Virus record (IMG/VR): IMGVR_UViG_3300042319_001458
Location: 1-59,772 of that record
DNA: 59,772 bases
From: a virus
Reading direction: 5' to 3' (one strand)
Below the pieces are notes generated by a model, which was not told the origin of the DNA, searched no databases, and saw nothing but the letters and a program-made list of their open reading frames with translations. This document shows, in pieces, positions 24,510 through 34,726 of the stretch (its first letter is position 1; every line of letters starts with the position of its first letter). Position numbers and translations under genes: made by a program.

Positions 24510-24884
24510 TTATGCTCCCGGTTGTGGCTCAACTAACTGCCATGACAACGTGCCTTCATTCCAAGAATAAACCTTGCCATCCGTTGGATAAGGAACAGGC
24601 GCTTCCCAATCAACCGTCACTGGGCTTAAAACCCAAGAAGGATAAGGCTTCGGCGGAATAAACGCGTCAAGCGTGAAATCGTAGGTATAACCAATACCCG
24701 CATATCGAACGCGGAAATTGCCGTTATAGCTTGTTTGCTTCCAGTTGCCGCCAAACAGGCGTTGGCAGAAAGCAATGCCAATGCTCTCCACTTCTGTGCC
24801 ATCAGGCGTTGAAGTATCGGCATTAGAGACGACGATCACGCGAAGAACGACGTCGTTGTTATCAAGTTCAGCAAAATGCGCCAT
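24510..24884 (-). CDS. Conserved phage protein, 124 aa
   Basis: Begins 'MAHFAELDNNDVVLRVIVVSN', with 'ESIGIAFCQRLFGGNWKQTSYNGNFRVRYAGIGYTYD' in the middle. This family occurs in many myoviruses and podoviruses near tail fibre genes, especially marine and freshwater ones, without a proven function. It lies just before the 2OG oxygenase. A small tail or base component is likely. Confidence 0.7.
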   Translation of the reverse strand: MAHFAELDNNDVVLRVIVVSNADTSTPDGTEVESIGIAFCQRLFGGNWKQTSYNGNFRVRYAGIGYTYDFTLDAFIPPKPYPSWVLSPVTVDWEAPVPYPTDGKVYSWNEGTLSWQLVEPQPGA

Positions 24885-24885
24885 G

Positions 24886-25494
24886 TTACTTTCCTAAATA
24901 AAGTGCGGTTAGTTCGTCTTCGTCCCCGACATGCCCGACAGGGAAGGTGTTAAAAGCTATGCTGATCCTTGTATCTTCTCCGCCTACTGGCTGAACCATA
25001 TGGGTCAATTCAGACGGGAAAAGAACAATGTCGCCAGTTCCTACAGGATACCACCAACTCTCAGAATTGTAACTATTCCACTCGACAGGCGGGAACTTAA
25101 TTCTCTGATAGCCATCTTTGTAGAAGAAGATTTTGTCGCTTTCCTTATCAGCATTCACATAATAGCAGCCGCTGATAAGCGAATTAGGGTGTGCATGCTT
25201 ATGGTGAAACTGCCCCGGCTTGGTCCAGTTCAGCCATGATTGCGTGATCCGCAGGCGAACATCGTTCTTCGGGCAGATCGTCGCCATGAGATATTCATGG
25301 ACGCATTTCTCAATAAATGTTGTGAGATTTGCGATCTTCTTCTGCTTCAAAATATACTTATCGACGCTGCTTGTATTGCCATCATTGGGCCGCTGTTCCT
25401 GATTTACCAGAAAGTCTTTCTGCGCCTCAGTCAGGCCCTCTTCATATTTAAAAAAGCCAATTGGCGTTGGGTAGAGGTTCTCAATTATCACCAA
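24886..25494 (-). CDS. 2OG-Fe(II) oxygenase superfamily protein
   Basis: 202 aa, matching the phage branch (PF13759-like). The iron ligands can be placed: His100/His102 in 'FHHKHAHPNSLISGCYYV' (the H-x-H/D stretch before the conserved 'SG'), distal His165 in 'LTHMVQP', and Arg176 in 'TRISIAFN' for 2-oxoglutarate binding. 'WWYPVGTGDIVLFPSEL' is the usual strand before the distal His. Such enzymes hydroxylate amino acids, nucleic acids or small molecules. It sits among fibre genes, 4.8 kb from the collagen-like gene. The substrate is unknown. Confidence 0.8.
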   Translation of the reverse strand: MVIIENLYPTPIGFFKYEEGLTEAQKDFLVNQEQRPNDGNTSSVDKYILKQKKIANLTTFIEKCVHEYLMATICPKNDVRLRITQSWLNWTKPGQFHHKHAHPNSLISGCYYVNADKESDKIFFYKDGYQRIKFPPVEWNSYNSESWWYPVGTGDIVLFPSELTHMVQPVGGEDTRISIAFNTFPVGHVGDEDELTALYLGK

Positions 25495-25753
25495 GAGCCT
25501 CCTCTAATTCAGCATATTTAATACCCATTTCCTCTAGCTGCTTTTCAGTCCAGATTGTTGGGATGCTGTCCTCAAACGCCTTGATCTTTTCAATCGTTTC
25601 GTAAACTTCCTCAATCGTCGGGCAAGGACGATCATCCTCCCAGCGCGTAAACTGATTATTGCTGATTTCCCAAGCAGCGCCGGGACGCAATAAATGCATG
25701 GCCGTATCAATACCCATTAGCCTATATATCTTCGCATTCTCTGGTTTTTTCAT
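25481..25753 (-). CDS. Small tail-region protein, 90 aa
   Basis: Overlaps the oxygenase start by 14 bases. 'ISNNQFTRWEDDRPCPTIEEVYETIEKIKAFEDSI' resembles the small acidic proteins that follow fibre genes in many phages (XkdW-like or assembly-chaperone-like). The second half is an acidic helix ('EKQLEEMGIKYAELEEALG'). A chaperone for the adjacent adhesin is possible; not proven. Confidence 0.6.
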   Translation of the reverse strand: MKKPENAKIYRLMGIDTAMHLLRPGAAWEISNNQFTRWEDDRPCPTIEEVYETIEKIKAFEDSIPTIWTEKQLEEMGIKYAELEEALGDN

Positions 25754-25775
25754 CTTTTGAGACCCCTTCTTCTCA

Positions 25776-27305
25776 TTAGTTGAATTTGATAATTACGATT
25801 CCGGAGCCGCCTGCGCCACCTGGAGTATAGGCGCCAGGATAGCTCCCGCCACCGCCGCCGCTGCCAGTGTTTACTGTTCCCACGCCACCGGGAGCCGCTC
25901 CATTACCGCCGCCACCCGATCCTCCAGTGCCTGGCGTTCCTGCGCCTGCACCGCCGCCGCCGCCAGCCAACGTGCCTGCAAGAGGGCTTACGCTTGAACC
26001 AGCACCGCCATTTGGTGGACCTGGGCTGCCTGGTGATCCAGCGCCGCCAGCGCCACCGCCGCCACCGCCAGTTGAGGCACTAAGGCCACCTCCGCCATTA
26101 TTGCCTTGCGATGGCGTTGTTGCAGGCGTATTGCCTGCGCCAAAGTTACCCGCAGAGACATCGCCACCGCCGCCAGAGCCCCCGGCTATACCTAAATAGT
26201 TTGTTCCGTCAGACGCTCCGCCGCCGCCACCCGCAGATGTAATTGTTGAAAATGTCGATGAACTGCCGGGCGTTCCCTTAACTGAATAAGAGCCACCAGA
26301 GCCGCCAGCGCCTACAGTTACAGTGTAAGAAGTTCCAGCAGTTACTGACAACCCAGAGCCGTATCTATATCCACCGGCTCCGCCGCCGCCGCCGTATGAT
26401 CCGCCGCCACCGCCGCCAGCAACAACAAGATAATCAACCGATGTGCAGCCTGTAGGTGCTACAAATTGAGATGTAGATTTGAATGTAACCGATGTGCCTT
26501 TGGCGATTGAATAGGAGAGAATTACAATTCCAGAGCCGCCAGCGCCGCCGTTTGCAGGAACGCCGGATTGATTTCCTCCGCCACCGCCGCCGCCTGTATT
26601 CGCGGCTCCAGCAGTGCCTGGATTCCCCCCAGCGCCTCCTCCTCCAGACCCGCCAGCCCCAGAAGAAGTTCCAGGCAATGTTCCGCCACCACCGCCGCCT
26701 GCGTATGGTGTTCCGCTGTAAGCAGTTCCAGCGCCTCCAGCGCCTCCTACGGAGCCCGTTCCGGTGCCGCCACCTGCCGAAGCGCCGCCGCCGCCGCCGC
26801 CGCCATAATTAGGAGCCGCTCCAGTAGTCCCACCCCCAGCACTCCCCTGGGATGGTGTTGTTGATGGAGTATTCCCAGCCCCGCCAGATGTTGCGGAGCC
26901 AAGAACAGCACCGCCACCGCCAGATCCACCAGCAGAACCATTTGGTTGGCCTGTGTAAGCTCCGGCCTTTCCACCGCCTGCTGATGTAATAGAAGAAAAA
27001 GTGGATGCTGACCCATCTCCACCTAAATAAGGACCGCCACCACCAAAATATCCTCCACCTGAACCTGCTGCCCCAACCGTTACTGTATATGTGGTGCCTG
27101 CCGTAACAGCCAATCCAGTGCCAGCACGAAAGCCGCCAGCACCACCACCACCACTGGAAAAACCGCCACCGCCACCGCCAGCAACGACAAGATAATCGAC
27201 GCTTGTTACACCTGTAGGTGCAACCCAGCTGCCAGAGGCGAGGAAATTCTCAATAATTGTGTAGCCGCTGCTGCTGGCCAGAAAGAAATTAAGCGAGGAA
27301 AACAT
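25776..27305 (-). CDS. Glycine-rich adhesin 2 (two tandem domains)
   Basis: ATG 27305 (TAATG with the gene upstream) is preferred to the upstream in-frame start at 27341. About 509 aa with the same two-unit plan as adhesin 1: 'IIENFLASGSWVAPTGVTSVDYLVVAGG' at the start and a second 'APTGCTSVDYLVVAGGG' near the middle, with extensive GGGG/GGSG loops and the same 'GGSGIVIIKFN' C-terminus. Probable receptor-binding tip. Loop sequence differs from adhesins 1 and 3, so the three could bind different surface sites. Confidence 0.8.
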   Translation of the reverse strand: MFSSLNFFLASSSGYTIIENFLASGSWVAPTGVTSVDYLVVAGGGGGGFSSGGGGAGGFRAGTGLAVTAGTTYTVTVGAAGSGGGYFGGGGPYLGGDGSASTFSSITSAGGGKAGAYTGQPNGSAGGSGGGGAVLGSATSGGAGNTPSTTPSQGSAGGGTTGAAPNYGGGGGGGASAGGGTGTGSVGGAGGAGTAYSGTPYAGGGGGGTLPGTSSGAGGSGGGGAGGNPGTAGAANTGGGGGGGNQSGVPANGGAGGSGIVILSYSIAKGTSVTFKSTSQFVAPTGCTSVDYLVVAGGGGGGSYGGGGGAGGYRYGSGLSVTAGTSYTVTVGAGGSGGSYSVKGTPGSSSTFSTITSAGGGGGASDGTNYLGIAGGSGGGGDVSAGNFGAGNTPATTPSQGNNGGGGLSASTGGGGGGAGGAGSPGSPGPPNGGAGSSVSPLAGTLAGGGGGAGAGTPGTGGSGGGGNGAAPGGVGTVNTGSGGGGGSYPGAYTPGGAGGSGIVIIKFN

Positions 27306-27919
27306 TAGGGGGTATATCCCTGTGCCGCAGATCCATACCAATTTGTGCCATCAGCAACAAATGTGAAGATATCCATCTTGCCAGCTGTAGCTGTTACCGT
27401 TGGCGTTCCAGCCGTCCCCCATTTTACCGTTGACCATGTGATCGCGCCATTACCTGTTGATGCAGCTTGGCGCACAAGCAAGAGAAACGATTTACCGGCA
27501 GTCGCTGTTGGCATCGTTACTGTGCAAGTCGTTGATGCCGTAAGCGTCAATGTTTGCACAGTTCCATTTGAAAGCGTAGGAGAAGCCGTCGTCGTAACGG
27601 TTCCGATATTATAATAGGTCTCAATATAATCAGTAATTGTTGGATTAGTTATTGCAGGAGCGGAAGACGTTATCAGTGTGCCTGTTACGGCAGGAAGCGT
27701 TAACGTGTTCGTCCCGGCGATTGCCGTCGCCTGCAAGGTTATGGTGCCGCTTGTGGAGCCAATAAATTTGGCTGAAGCGGTGCCGCCCGTCATAGTCGTT
27801 GTGCCAGTGACCGTTAAGCCGCTGCCAATTACAACATTACCACTGGCGTCAAGCGACAGGTTCGCCGCGCCGGTGTTTGCGGCATTCGTGATCGTATCGC
27901 ATTTTACTGTTGCAACCAT
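27305..27919 (-). CDS. Tail fibre-type protein preceding adhesin 2
   Basis: 204 aa of fibre-like repeats ('GNVVIGSGLTVTGTTTMTGG', 'GTNTLTLPAVTGTLITSS') with a C-terminal 'LLLVRQAASTGNGAITWSTVKWGTAGTPTVTATAGKMD' domain. The first part has the 'G-N-V-x-I-G' repeat common to trimeric fibres. Its stop overlaps the adhesin 2 start (TAATG), as for the other fibre-adhesin pairs. It may be the shaft onto which adhesin 2 binds. Confidence 0.7.
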   Translation of the reverse strand: MVATVKCDTITNAANTGAANLSLDASGNVVIGSGLTVTGTTTMTGGTASAKFIGSTSGTITLQATAIAGTNTLTLPAVTGTLITSSAPAITNPTITDYIETYYNIGTVTTTASPTLSNGTVQTLTLTASTTCTVTMPTATAGKSFLLLVRQAASTGNGAITWSTVKWGTAGTPTVTATAGKMDIFTFVADGTNWYGSAAQGYTP

Positions 27920-27975
27920 TGCAGACCTCTAGAAAATTTTAACAGCTATGCGCCGATTGAGCCACTTATTTCTTG

Positions 27976-29565
27976 CTAATTAAATTTGATGATTACGATG
28001 CCAGAGCCTCCAGCAGCCCCTCTATCGGCATTTGCTGGAGGCGTTGGCGGCGAATATCCAGACGCAGCGCCTCCCCCACCGCCTGTATTAGGAGAGCCTG
28101 CCGTAGGATTTATAGCATAGGAGCCGCCAGAGCCTCCTACGCCAGAACCGCCGCTACCTACGGTTGTCCCGCTATAGGCAGCACCACCGCCGCCGCCTGC
28201 GTATGGGCTGCCACCATAAGGCGATCCAATTCCGCCATTTCCTCCATTCGCAGCAGTGCCGTTGCTACCCGTTCCACCTGCTCCACCACCGCCACCGCCA
28301 CCGTAAGTGGCACCAGAACCGCCATTATTACCTTGCCCAGAGGGAGACGCCTGCCCCGCAGTCCCTGTAAAATATCCAGAGTTTCCGCCTCCCGATCCAC
28401 CATTCGATCCGGTTCCTACAGAATTATATGATCCACCACCGCCGCCGCCAGTAGATGTAATTGTTGTAAAAGGAGCGGTTCCAGATAAAGTTGTAGTGGA
28501 CCCACTGCTGCCAGCAACGCCTGTCGTAGACCCGCCAGCGCCACCCGCGCCGATTGTAGCGGTTAATGTATTACCGGCAGTAACAGCAATGCTTGTTCCT
28601 GTTCTAAAACCACCAGCACCACCACCGCCGGAATAGTATTGACCGCCGCCACCACCGCCCCCTGCAACGCATAAATAATCAATTGATGTGCAGCCGGTTG
28701 GAATTGTTATTGTGGCAGTTGAGTTAAATGTGACCGATGTGGCTCTAGCTATTTTGTATGAGAGAATAACAATACCAGAACCGCCAGCGCCGCCAGCAGA
28801 TCCAGAGCCACCACCGCCTCCGCCACCGCCTGTGTTTGCGGTTCCCGCGTTACCACTTCCAGCACCTTGCCGACCATCAGCGCCACCGCCTTTATTGACA
28901 GTTGTAGGTGTGCCGCCGCCTAACCCATTTGTGCCGCCAGCATACCCGCCAGCGCCGCCACCACCGGAATAAGTTGTCCCGCTATATGGCGAAGAAGTTC
29001 CACCATTGCCGCCGTTATTACCAGAACCGACACCACCTACGCTTCCGGCACCACCACCGCCGCCGCCAGTATTGCCGCCAGGATTAGGTGCTCCAGCCCC
29101 TCCGGTATTGCCCTGGCCTGATGTTCCAGGTCCTCCAGCATACCCAAACTGAGCGCCACCGCCGCCTGATCCGCCAGATCCGCCCGTGTATGGAGAGACG
29201 TATCCGTTACCAAATCCGCCGCCTACAGCAGTAGTAACGCCTGGGAACGAGCTACTACTTCCTTGAACACCGTTTTGTTCACTTGCAGGACCTCCAGCGC
29301 CGCCGCCGCCAACGGTTACGGTATAAGAAGATCCTGCTGTAACCGCTAAATTTGAGCCGGTGATAAATCCACCTGCACCACCGCCGCCGCGTCCGCCGCC
29401 AGGCCCAGATGCACCACCACCGCCGCCACCGCCTGCAACAATTAAATAGCTATCAATCTGCGTAACAGCTGTAGGCGCGACCCAAGTTCCAGACGCAAGG
29501 AAATTTTCAACAATAGTATATCTTGCTGCCCCACTCGCCAGAAGCAGATTGAGAACGCCGCTCAT
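27976..29565 (-). CDS. Glycine-rich adhesin 3 (two tandem domains)
   Basis: 529 aa. It starts 'MSGVLNLLLASGAARYTIVENFLASGTWVAPT', nearly the same as adhesin 2 in the 'ENFLASG-WVAPT' block, has a second unit from 'ATSVTFNSTATITIPTGCTSIDYLCVAGGG', and ends 'GGSGIVIIKFN'. The start overlaps the 29565 stop (TAATG). Together with adhesins 1 and 2 it makes six copies of one ~250-aa unit. Confidence 0.8.
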   Translation of the reverse strand: MSGVLNLLLASGAARYTIVENFLASGTWVAPTAVTQIDSYLIVAGGGGGGGASGPGGGRGGGGAGGFITGSNLAVTAGSSYTVTVGGGGAGGPASEQNGVQGSSSSFPGVTTAVGGGFGNGYVSPYTGGSGGSGGGGAQFGYAGGPGTSGQGNTGGAGAPNPGGNTGGGGGGAGSVGGVGSGNNGGNGGTSSPYSGTTYSGGGGAGGYAGGTNGLGGGTPTTVNKGGGADGRQGAGSGNAGTANTGGGGGGGGSGSAGGAGGSGIVILSYKIARATSVTFNSTATITIPTGCTSIDYLCVAGGGGGGGQYYSGGGGAGGFRTGTSIAVTAGNTLTATIGAGGAGGSTTGVAGSSGSTTTLSGTAPFTTITSTGGGGGGSYNSVGTGSNGGSGGGNSGYFTGTAGQASPSGQGNNGGSGATYGGGGGGGAGGTGSNGTAANGGNGGIGSPYGGSPYAGGGGGAAYSGTTVGSGGSGVGGSGGSYAINPTAGSPNTGGGGGAASGYSPPTPPANADRGAAGGSGIVIIKFN

Positions 29566-30268
29566 TAGGTCAATCCCGAACCGCTAATCAGCCATGTCGT
29601 TGAGGTCATCTTAATGGCAGTCGCTATGCCATATTGTGCAAGTGTGCGCGATCCAGTTGTTCCGGTTCCTGCAAGATACATTGTGTCTGTCGTTATGGCG
29701 ATTGTGCAGCTACCAGCATTCATATTAATAAACGTCAATACCGTTCCAATTGGGAAAGCAACGCTACTGCCGCCTGAGTTTGCAGGTATCGTAAATGTGC
29801 CAGCAGATGATGCATAGATATGCTTGCCGCTATCAGAAAGAACAACCGTATAACCAGCTGCTTGCGAGTTTTGCGGAACTTCCAAGTAGCCAACATTGAC
29901 GTTAACGCCAGGATTCGTCAGCGTATAGGTATATGAACCAGCAGCAGCGGCAGTCTGCAAAACAGCCGTGCCGCTTGTCGCGCCAGAAAGCGTTAATGTG
30001 CCAGCTGTCGTTCCAGCAATACCTAATGTTGGCGTAGCAGTTGCGCTAATTGTGTTTGCAGTTGCAGCAGCTAAAACAGTTCCAGCAGCAGCGGTTGTTG
30101 GGAAGACAGCAGTAGTCCAAGAGCCAATGCCAGCAGTCGTCGAAGAAAGAAGAGCGCCATTTGTTGCTGGCGCAGCCGATGGCCACTGAAAAGTGTAAGA
30201 CGTAACCGTTGCAGCAACAGTTAAGTTCACATAGCCAGATGTCGAGCCATTGAGCGTAATAGTAGCCA

Positions 30269-30269
<1 letters not shown>
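29565..30269 (-). CDS. Tail fibre-type protein preceding adhesin 3
   Basis: ATG 30269 gives 'MATITLNGSTSGYVNLTVAATV' and a one-base overlap with the collagen-like gene's stop; the in-frame ATG at 30284 is less likely. 234 aa, Thr/Ala-rich fibre repeats ('GTTAGTLTLSGATSGTAVLQTAAAAGS') and a C-terminal strand domain ('SVAFPIGTVLTFINMNAGSCTIAITTDTMYLAGTG'). Likely a shaft or spacer for adhesin 3. Confidence 0.7.
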
Positions 30270-31660
<1,391 letters not shown>

Positions 31661-32407
31661 TTATAGCGGCCCCGTCTGCGGTATCTGATCGGTATCGTAT
31701 GGAAGGCCGACATTCGTCGTTACCATCTTAGTCGTTCCGGTCAGTAAAGATCCCGCCGATAATACAGGATTTAACTGGTATGTGAAAGATGTCGCTGTCG
31801 TAACGGTGACAGTATAAAAGCCATTTGCTGTCGCCGTTGATAAGCCTTCAACTGAGATCTGATCTCCAGTCGAAAGACCATGAGCAGAAGAACAAGTAAC
31901 GGTCGCGATACCTGCGCCGTCGGAAGTAACAGAAACGAGCGGCAATGTTACATAATATGCAGTTGTTCCTTGAAGCGGCATGACTGCATTTTGATCAAGA
32001 CCTGGCTGCTGGCTGCGATCGGCTCTTGTCCCGCCAACTTGTTGTGTCACGCGCGTATTATTATTTTGCGTAATACGCGTATCGCCTCCAGGGACAGGTA
32101 TACCCGTCTGCGTATTGGTCGTATTGCCTTGAGTAAGGCGATAATCGGATTCTGCAGTATTATAATCTTGGATACGCGGATTCATGATTGGCACAGGATC
32201 AGCCGGCAAGACAATAGCGCGCAGCTGCTGCTGTGGAACATCGTTGCATGTTTCGCAAACAAGAATGCGTTTATTAATTAAAGACGCACCGGCCCAATCA
32301 AACTGCCAAGACAGCCGATCGTGGTTCATTAGGAACCCACACCGATCACAAATGGCAAAGGCTCTTGGATTTCTCGAACTTACTCTAGCGCGCCCATGAG
32401 GCCTCAT
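31661..32407 (-). CDS. Virion protein with N-terminal zinc ribbon
   Basis: 248 aa from ATG 32407 (ATGA overlap with the upstream gene; ATG 32413 is also in frame). Two Cys pairs, 'AICDRCGFLM' and 'LVCETCND', are ~32 residues apart and probably bind zinc. The middle is Asn/Thr/Gln-rich, the C-terminal half a beta domain ('GAGIATVTCSSAHGLSTGDQISVEGL') like those in the tail proteins. It follows the adaptor and precedes the fibre, so a head-tail or fibre-attachment protein is likely. Confidence 0.65.
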   Translation of the reverse strand: MRPHGRARVSSRNPRAFAICDRCGFLMNHDRLSWQFDWAGASLINKRILVCETCNDVPQQQLRAIVLPADPVPIMNPRIQDYNTAESDYRLTQGNTTNTQTGIPVPGGDTRITQNNNTRVTQQVGGTRADRSQQPGLDQNAVMPLQGTTAYYVTLPLVSVTSDGAGIATVTCSSAHGLSTGDQISVEGLSTATANGFYTVTVTTATSFTYQLNPVLSAGSLLTGTTKMVTTNVGLPYDTDQIPQTGPL

Positions 32408-33084
32408 CGCCAATATCCACTAAGCTGAGGCGAGATATATTGTTGGGCCGTCTCTATATTCTGTGAAGCAGCAATTTGATACGATTCATCAGCCATCGGC
32501 TTCATGATGGCGACTTTTTCCGGGGCCCAAATAAGAGCAAGCCTTTCAGCAAGACCATAAGCCATGGCCTCCAGCCATATTGGCGGGATATCGACTTCTT
32601 GCGTGCCATTCATATTGGCGTCCTGAAGACGATCAACCTTATAATATTTTAAACTGGTTTGCGTTCCATCTGGCGTCGGCCAGATTGTTACAGTTGGAGA
32701 GAGCAAGCGATCAAACCAGAAAACTGTAGGGAAGCCTTGCTGCGTTTTATTTGGATATGACGCATATTCTGTGCGGCTGATCGGCAGAATTATTCGATCG
32801 ATCGGCGGCGTGCCATACTCGATATAAGCGTCAAGCATCACAACAGTGCTTGCATCAACGCTATATGTCGCCGTGCCAGCAACAAGCGGCACCGTTACAA
32901 GCGACACTTGCCAAAGATTTACGCCTTGGTTGCTCCAACGCGTAAACATCATATTCGTCGCCAGTCGCGCCGAATCCATATGCTCTTGAAGCAATGCCGT
33001 TGGCCGCACACCAATCAGCTGATACGCGTAAATCGTTAGCTCACCCAGGCCAGGATTAAACGTGTAAGTGCCGCTGGTCGCCAT
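32404..33084 (-). CDS. Head-tail adaptor (P22 gp4-like)
   Basis: 226 aa. 'GELTIYAYQLIGVRPTALLQEHMDSARLATNMMFTRWSNQGVNLWQVSLVTV' is the helical bundle typical of gp4-like adaptors that bind the portal ring. The later 'YIEYGTPPIDRIILPISRTEYASYPNK' and 'GFPTVFWFDRLLSPTVTIWPTPD' strands fit the same family. It closes the portal and connects it to the tail. It lies in the head-to-tail section between head proteins and fibres. Confidence 0.75.
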   Translation of the reverse strand: MATSGTYTFNPGLGELTIYAYQLIGVRPTALLQEHMDSARLATNMMFTRWSNQGVNLWQVSLVTVPLVAGTATYSVDASTVVMLDAYIEYGTPPIDRIILPISRTEYASYPNKTQQGFPTVFWFDRLLSPTVTIWPTPDGTQTSLKYYKVDRLQDANMNGTQEVDIPPIWLEAMAYGLAERLALIWAPEKVAIMKPMADESYQIAASQNIETAQQYISPQLSGYWR

Positions 33085-33094
33085 TTACGCATCC

Positions 33095-33583
33095 TTAGCT
33101 AATTTGCCAAACAGCAACAACAATTGAAGGGCAAGCAGGTTGAGCCGGAGAAACAGAAGGAACAGCAGCCTGCGCAGGGGTTGCAAGAATTTCTGCGGTA
33201 TTATCTTGACCGGCCATCCACATTTCAAAATAATCGCCAGCGGTTGTGCAGCTAACGATAAATGTCGCAACTACGGTCGTTGGCGCATCTTTTGACGTCC
33301 CAACTCTTGTGCTCGTATTTGCTTCATCAATGTTATTTTTTCTGATCCAGAGATTTAGCCACTTAGCACTAGCTGAACCAGAGTTATGGCCAATGGCAGA
33401 GAACGTAAAGCAATAATTCCCAACTTGCGGGAGCGTAATTTTTGTATTGTCGGCAAGAAAAATGCCGCTTGCGTCCAGCGTCGTATTGTATGTGACCGCC
33501 TGAGCATTGGCGGCATTGGCAATTGTCTGCGTTGCAGAACTTGAAAAAGTAGCATGCGGGCCCGGAGGCGTATGATACGACAT
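33095..33583 (-). CDS. Head or tail jelly-roll protein, 162 aa
   Basis: Strand-rich protein with the pattern 'TYNTTLDASGIFLADNTKITLPQVGNYCFTFSAIGH', then 'SAKWLNLWIRKNNID' and 'TFIVSCTTAGDYFEMWMAGQD', resembling a C1q/TNF-like jelly roll. Such domains form capsid decorations and fibre heads in phages. It shares TAATG-type tight spacing with neighbours. The exact position in the virion is unknown. Confidence 0.6.
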   Translation of the reverse strand: MSYHTPPGPHATFSSSATQTIANAANAQAVTYNTTLDASGIFLADNTKITLPQVGNYCFTFSAIGHNSGSASAKWLNLWIRKNNIDEANTSTRVGTSKDAPTTVVATFIVSCTTAGDYFEMWMAGQDNTAEILATPAQAAVPSVSPAQPACPSIVVAVWQIS

Positions 33584-33900
33584 TATATAACAATCCAGTT
33601 CGCGTTATCAGAGACAAGATAATATGACTCGTATTGAACGGCCATAATCTTTGTCGCCTGACCATCAATTGTCTCGGAATTGTAACCGTCAATTGTGATG
33701 ATGCCAGTTCCGCTATTCTTGATAATGAAATATTGCCCTTCTTTGCCTACAGCAGTTGGCATTGTGACGGTAAACGTATTCGCCGTGCAATTAACGACGC
33801 AATCCGTATTTTGAACGCCATATGTCGCCGACACCCCCGTGTAGGGAATAGTCGTCGAAGCGATAGCAGCAGTCTCAGGTGTCCAAGCAGGTCCACTCAT
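33583..33900 (-). CDS. Small beta virion protein, 105 aa
   Basis: A single beta domain ('CVVNCTANTFTVTMPTAVGKEGQYFIIKNSGTGIITIDGYNSETIDG') with the 'FTVTMPTA..G..-yfIKN-sG-tiTI-G' pattern found in phage fibre shafts. One-base overlap with the jelly-roll gene. It may be a knob or shaft unit in the head-tail section. Confidence 0.6.
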   Translation of the reverse strand: MSGPAWTPETAAIASTTIPYTGVSATYGVQNTDCVVNCTANTFTVTMPTAVGKEGQYFIIKNSGTGIITIDGYNSETIDGQATKIMAVQYESYYLVSDNANWIVI

Positions 33901-34553
33901 TTGTTTACCACGTTAAACTGAGCAAATGTAGCCGCGACAGAACCAGAACCGCTATTCAGCAAAATTCTAGCAAATGTCGGCGTAAACTGAAAATTGGTGA
34001 ATACGTCTGCCACCGCCGTAACCGCGTCTGTGTCATTCGTGTTCAGCCATGAAACATTGCCAACAGCCACTGGATTTGTCGGGCTGTTAGGATCATCCAT
34101 TGTAACCTGAACCGTATAATTCGCTGTTCCAGAAACATTGCATTGAATTGCGGTATTGCTATCTGCCCAACTATCAAGGCGAACCCAGCGAGATCCAGCA
34201 ACGCCGTTTGTTCCAACCGTCACACCACTGACGCTTGTTGCGCCACTAACCGCGACACGCGTAACAGTTGCAAAATCCAATGTCGTCGCGACTGAACTGC
34301 CGCTCGTTCCTTGAACCGTTTCTGAAATCGTCTGTCCGCCGATCCATGTTCCGTAGACAGTAAATGTAAGTGCGCTGTCATTGCCGACGTTGGTGATTAA
34401 AACCTGGCGCGGCTCATCAAGCGTAGCAACACCGCTAGTAACCAGCGATCCGTTAAGAGTTAAATCTGCAGCGCCAGCAGTCGTCTGGCTTAATGCAATA
34501 TTATTTGCCGAAGCCGCTGCAAGTGGGCCGACAGTAACGGTAATTGGCTGCAT
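33897..34553 (-). CDS. Beta virion protein, 218 aa
   Basis: Strand-rich protein without charged clusters ('TVTVGPLAAASANNIALSQTTAGAADLTLNG'). Near residues 110-125 'VSGVTVGTNGVAGSRWVRLDSW' and later 'NYTVQVTMDDPNSPTNPVA' suggest an immunoglobulin-like or cement-protein fold. It lies in the head completion section. A head decoration or adaptor-associated protein is likely, without proof. Confidence 0.6.
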   Translation of the reverse strand: MQPITVTVGPLAAASANNIALSQTTAGAADLTLNGSLVTSGVATLDEPRQVLITNVGNDSALTFTVYGTWIGGQTISETVQGTSGSSVATTLDFATVTRVAVSGATSVSGVTVGTNGVAGSRWVRLDSWADSNTAIQCNVSGTANYTVQVTMDDPNSPTNPVAVGNVSWLNTNDTDAVTAVADVFTNFQFTPTFARILLNSGSGSVAATFAQFNVVNK

Positions 34554-34726
34554 CAGCGTTTTCCTTTTGTATGGCCGGCACGAGCAGCAGCCACGTTATC
34601 TACTAAATTCGGATAAGGGCGGCCTGCAGCTCGCGCCTTAGCTTTTGCTATCTTAACACCTTTTGCGCTTAAAGCCTTGCTCTTTGCGTCTTTTGGTGCA
34701 TCTTTTTCCCAAAACGGCTTGCTCAT
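34553..34726 (-). CDS. Small basic protein, 57 aa
   Basis: Uses ATG 34726 (TAATG overlap with the upstream gene); 'MSKPFWEKDAPKDAKSKALSAKGVKIAKAKARAAGRPYP'. Rich in Lys and Ala, likely helical and nucleic-acid-binding. It belongs with two other small basic proteins (34726 and 35041) in a head-section cluster. Possibly packaged with DNA. Confidence 0.65.
   Translation of the reverse strand: MSKPFWEKDAPKDAKSKALSAKGVKIAKAKARAAGRPYPNLVDNVAAARAGHTKGKR

Noticed and set aside
23294-29000. Long plus-strand ORFs rich in Pro and Arg opposite the glycine-rich adhesins (for example 23294-23488, 25867-26199, 28307-28636)
   Set aside because: Gly codons GGN read as Pro or Ala codons on the other strand, so these are composition shadows without ribosome sites, and they oppose an otherwise one-directional operon.
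22300-29450. Repeated GCC/CCACC-rich DNA resembling a repeat array
   Set aside because: These are codon repeats of glycine-rich protein, not equal repeats with unique spacers; no CRISPR structure and no cas genes.
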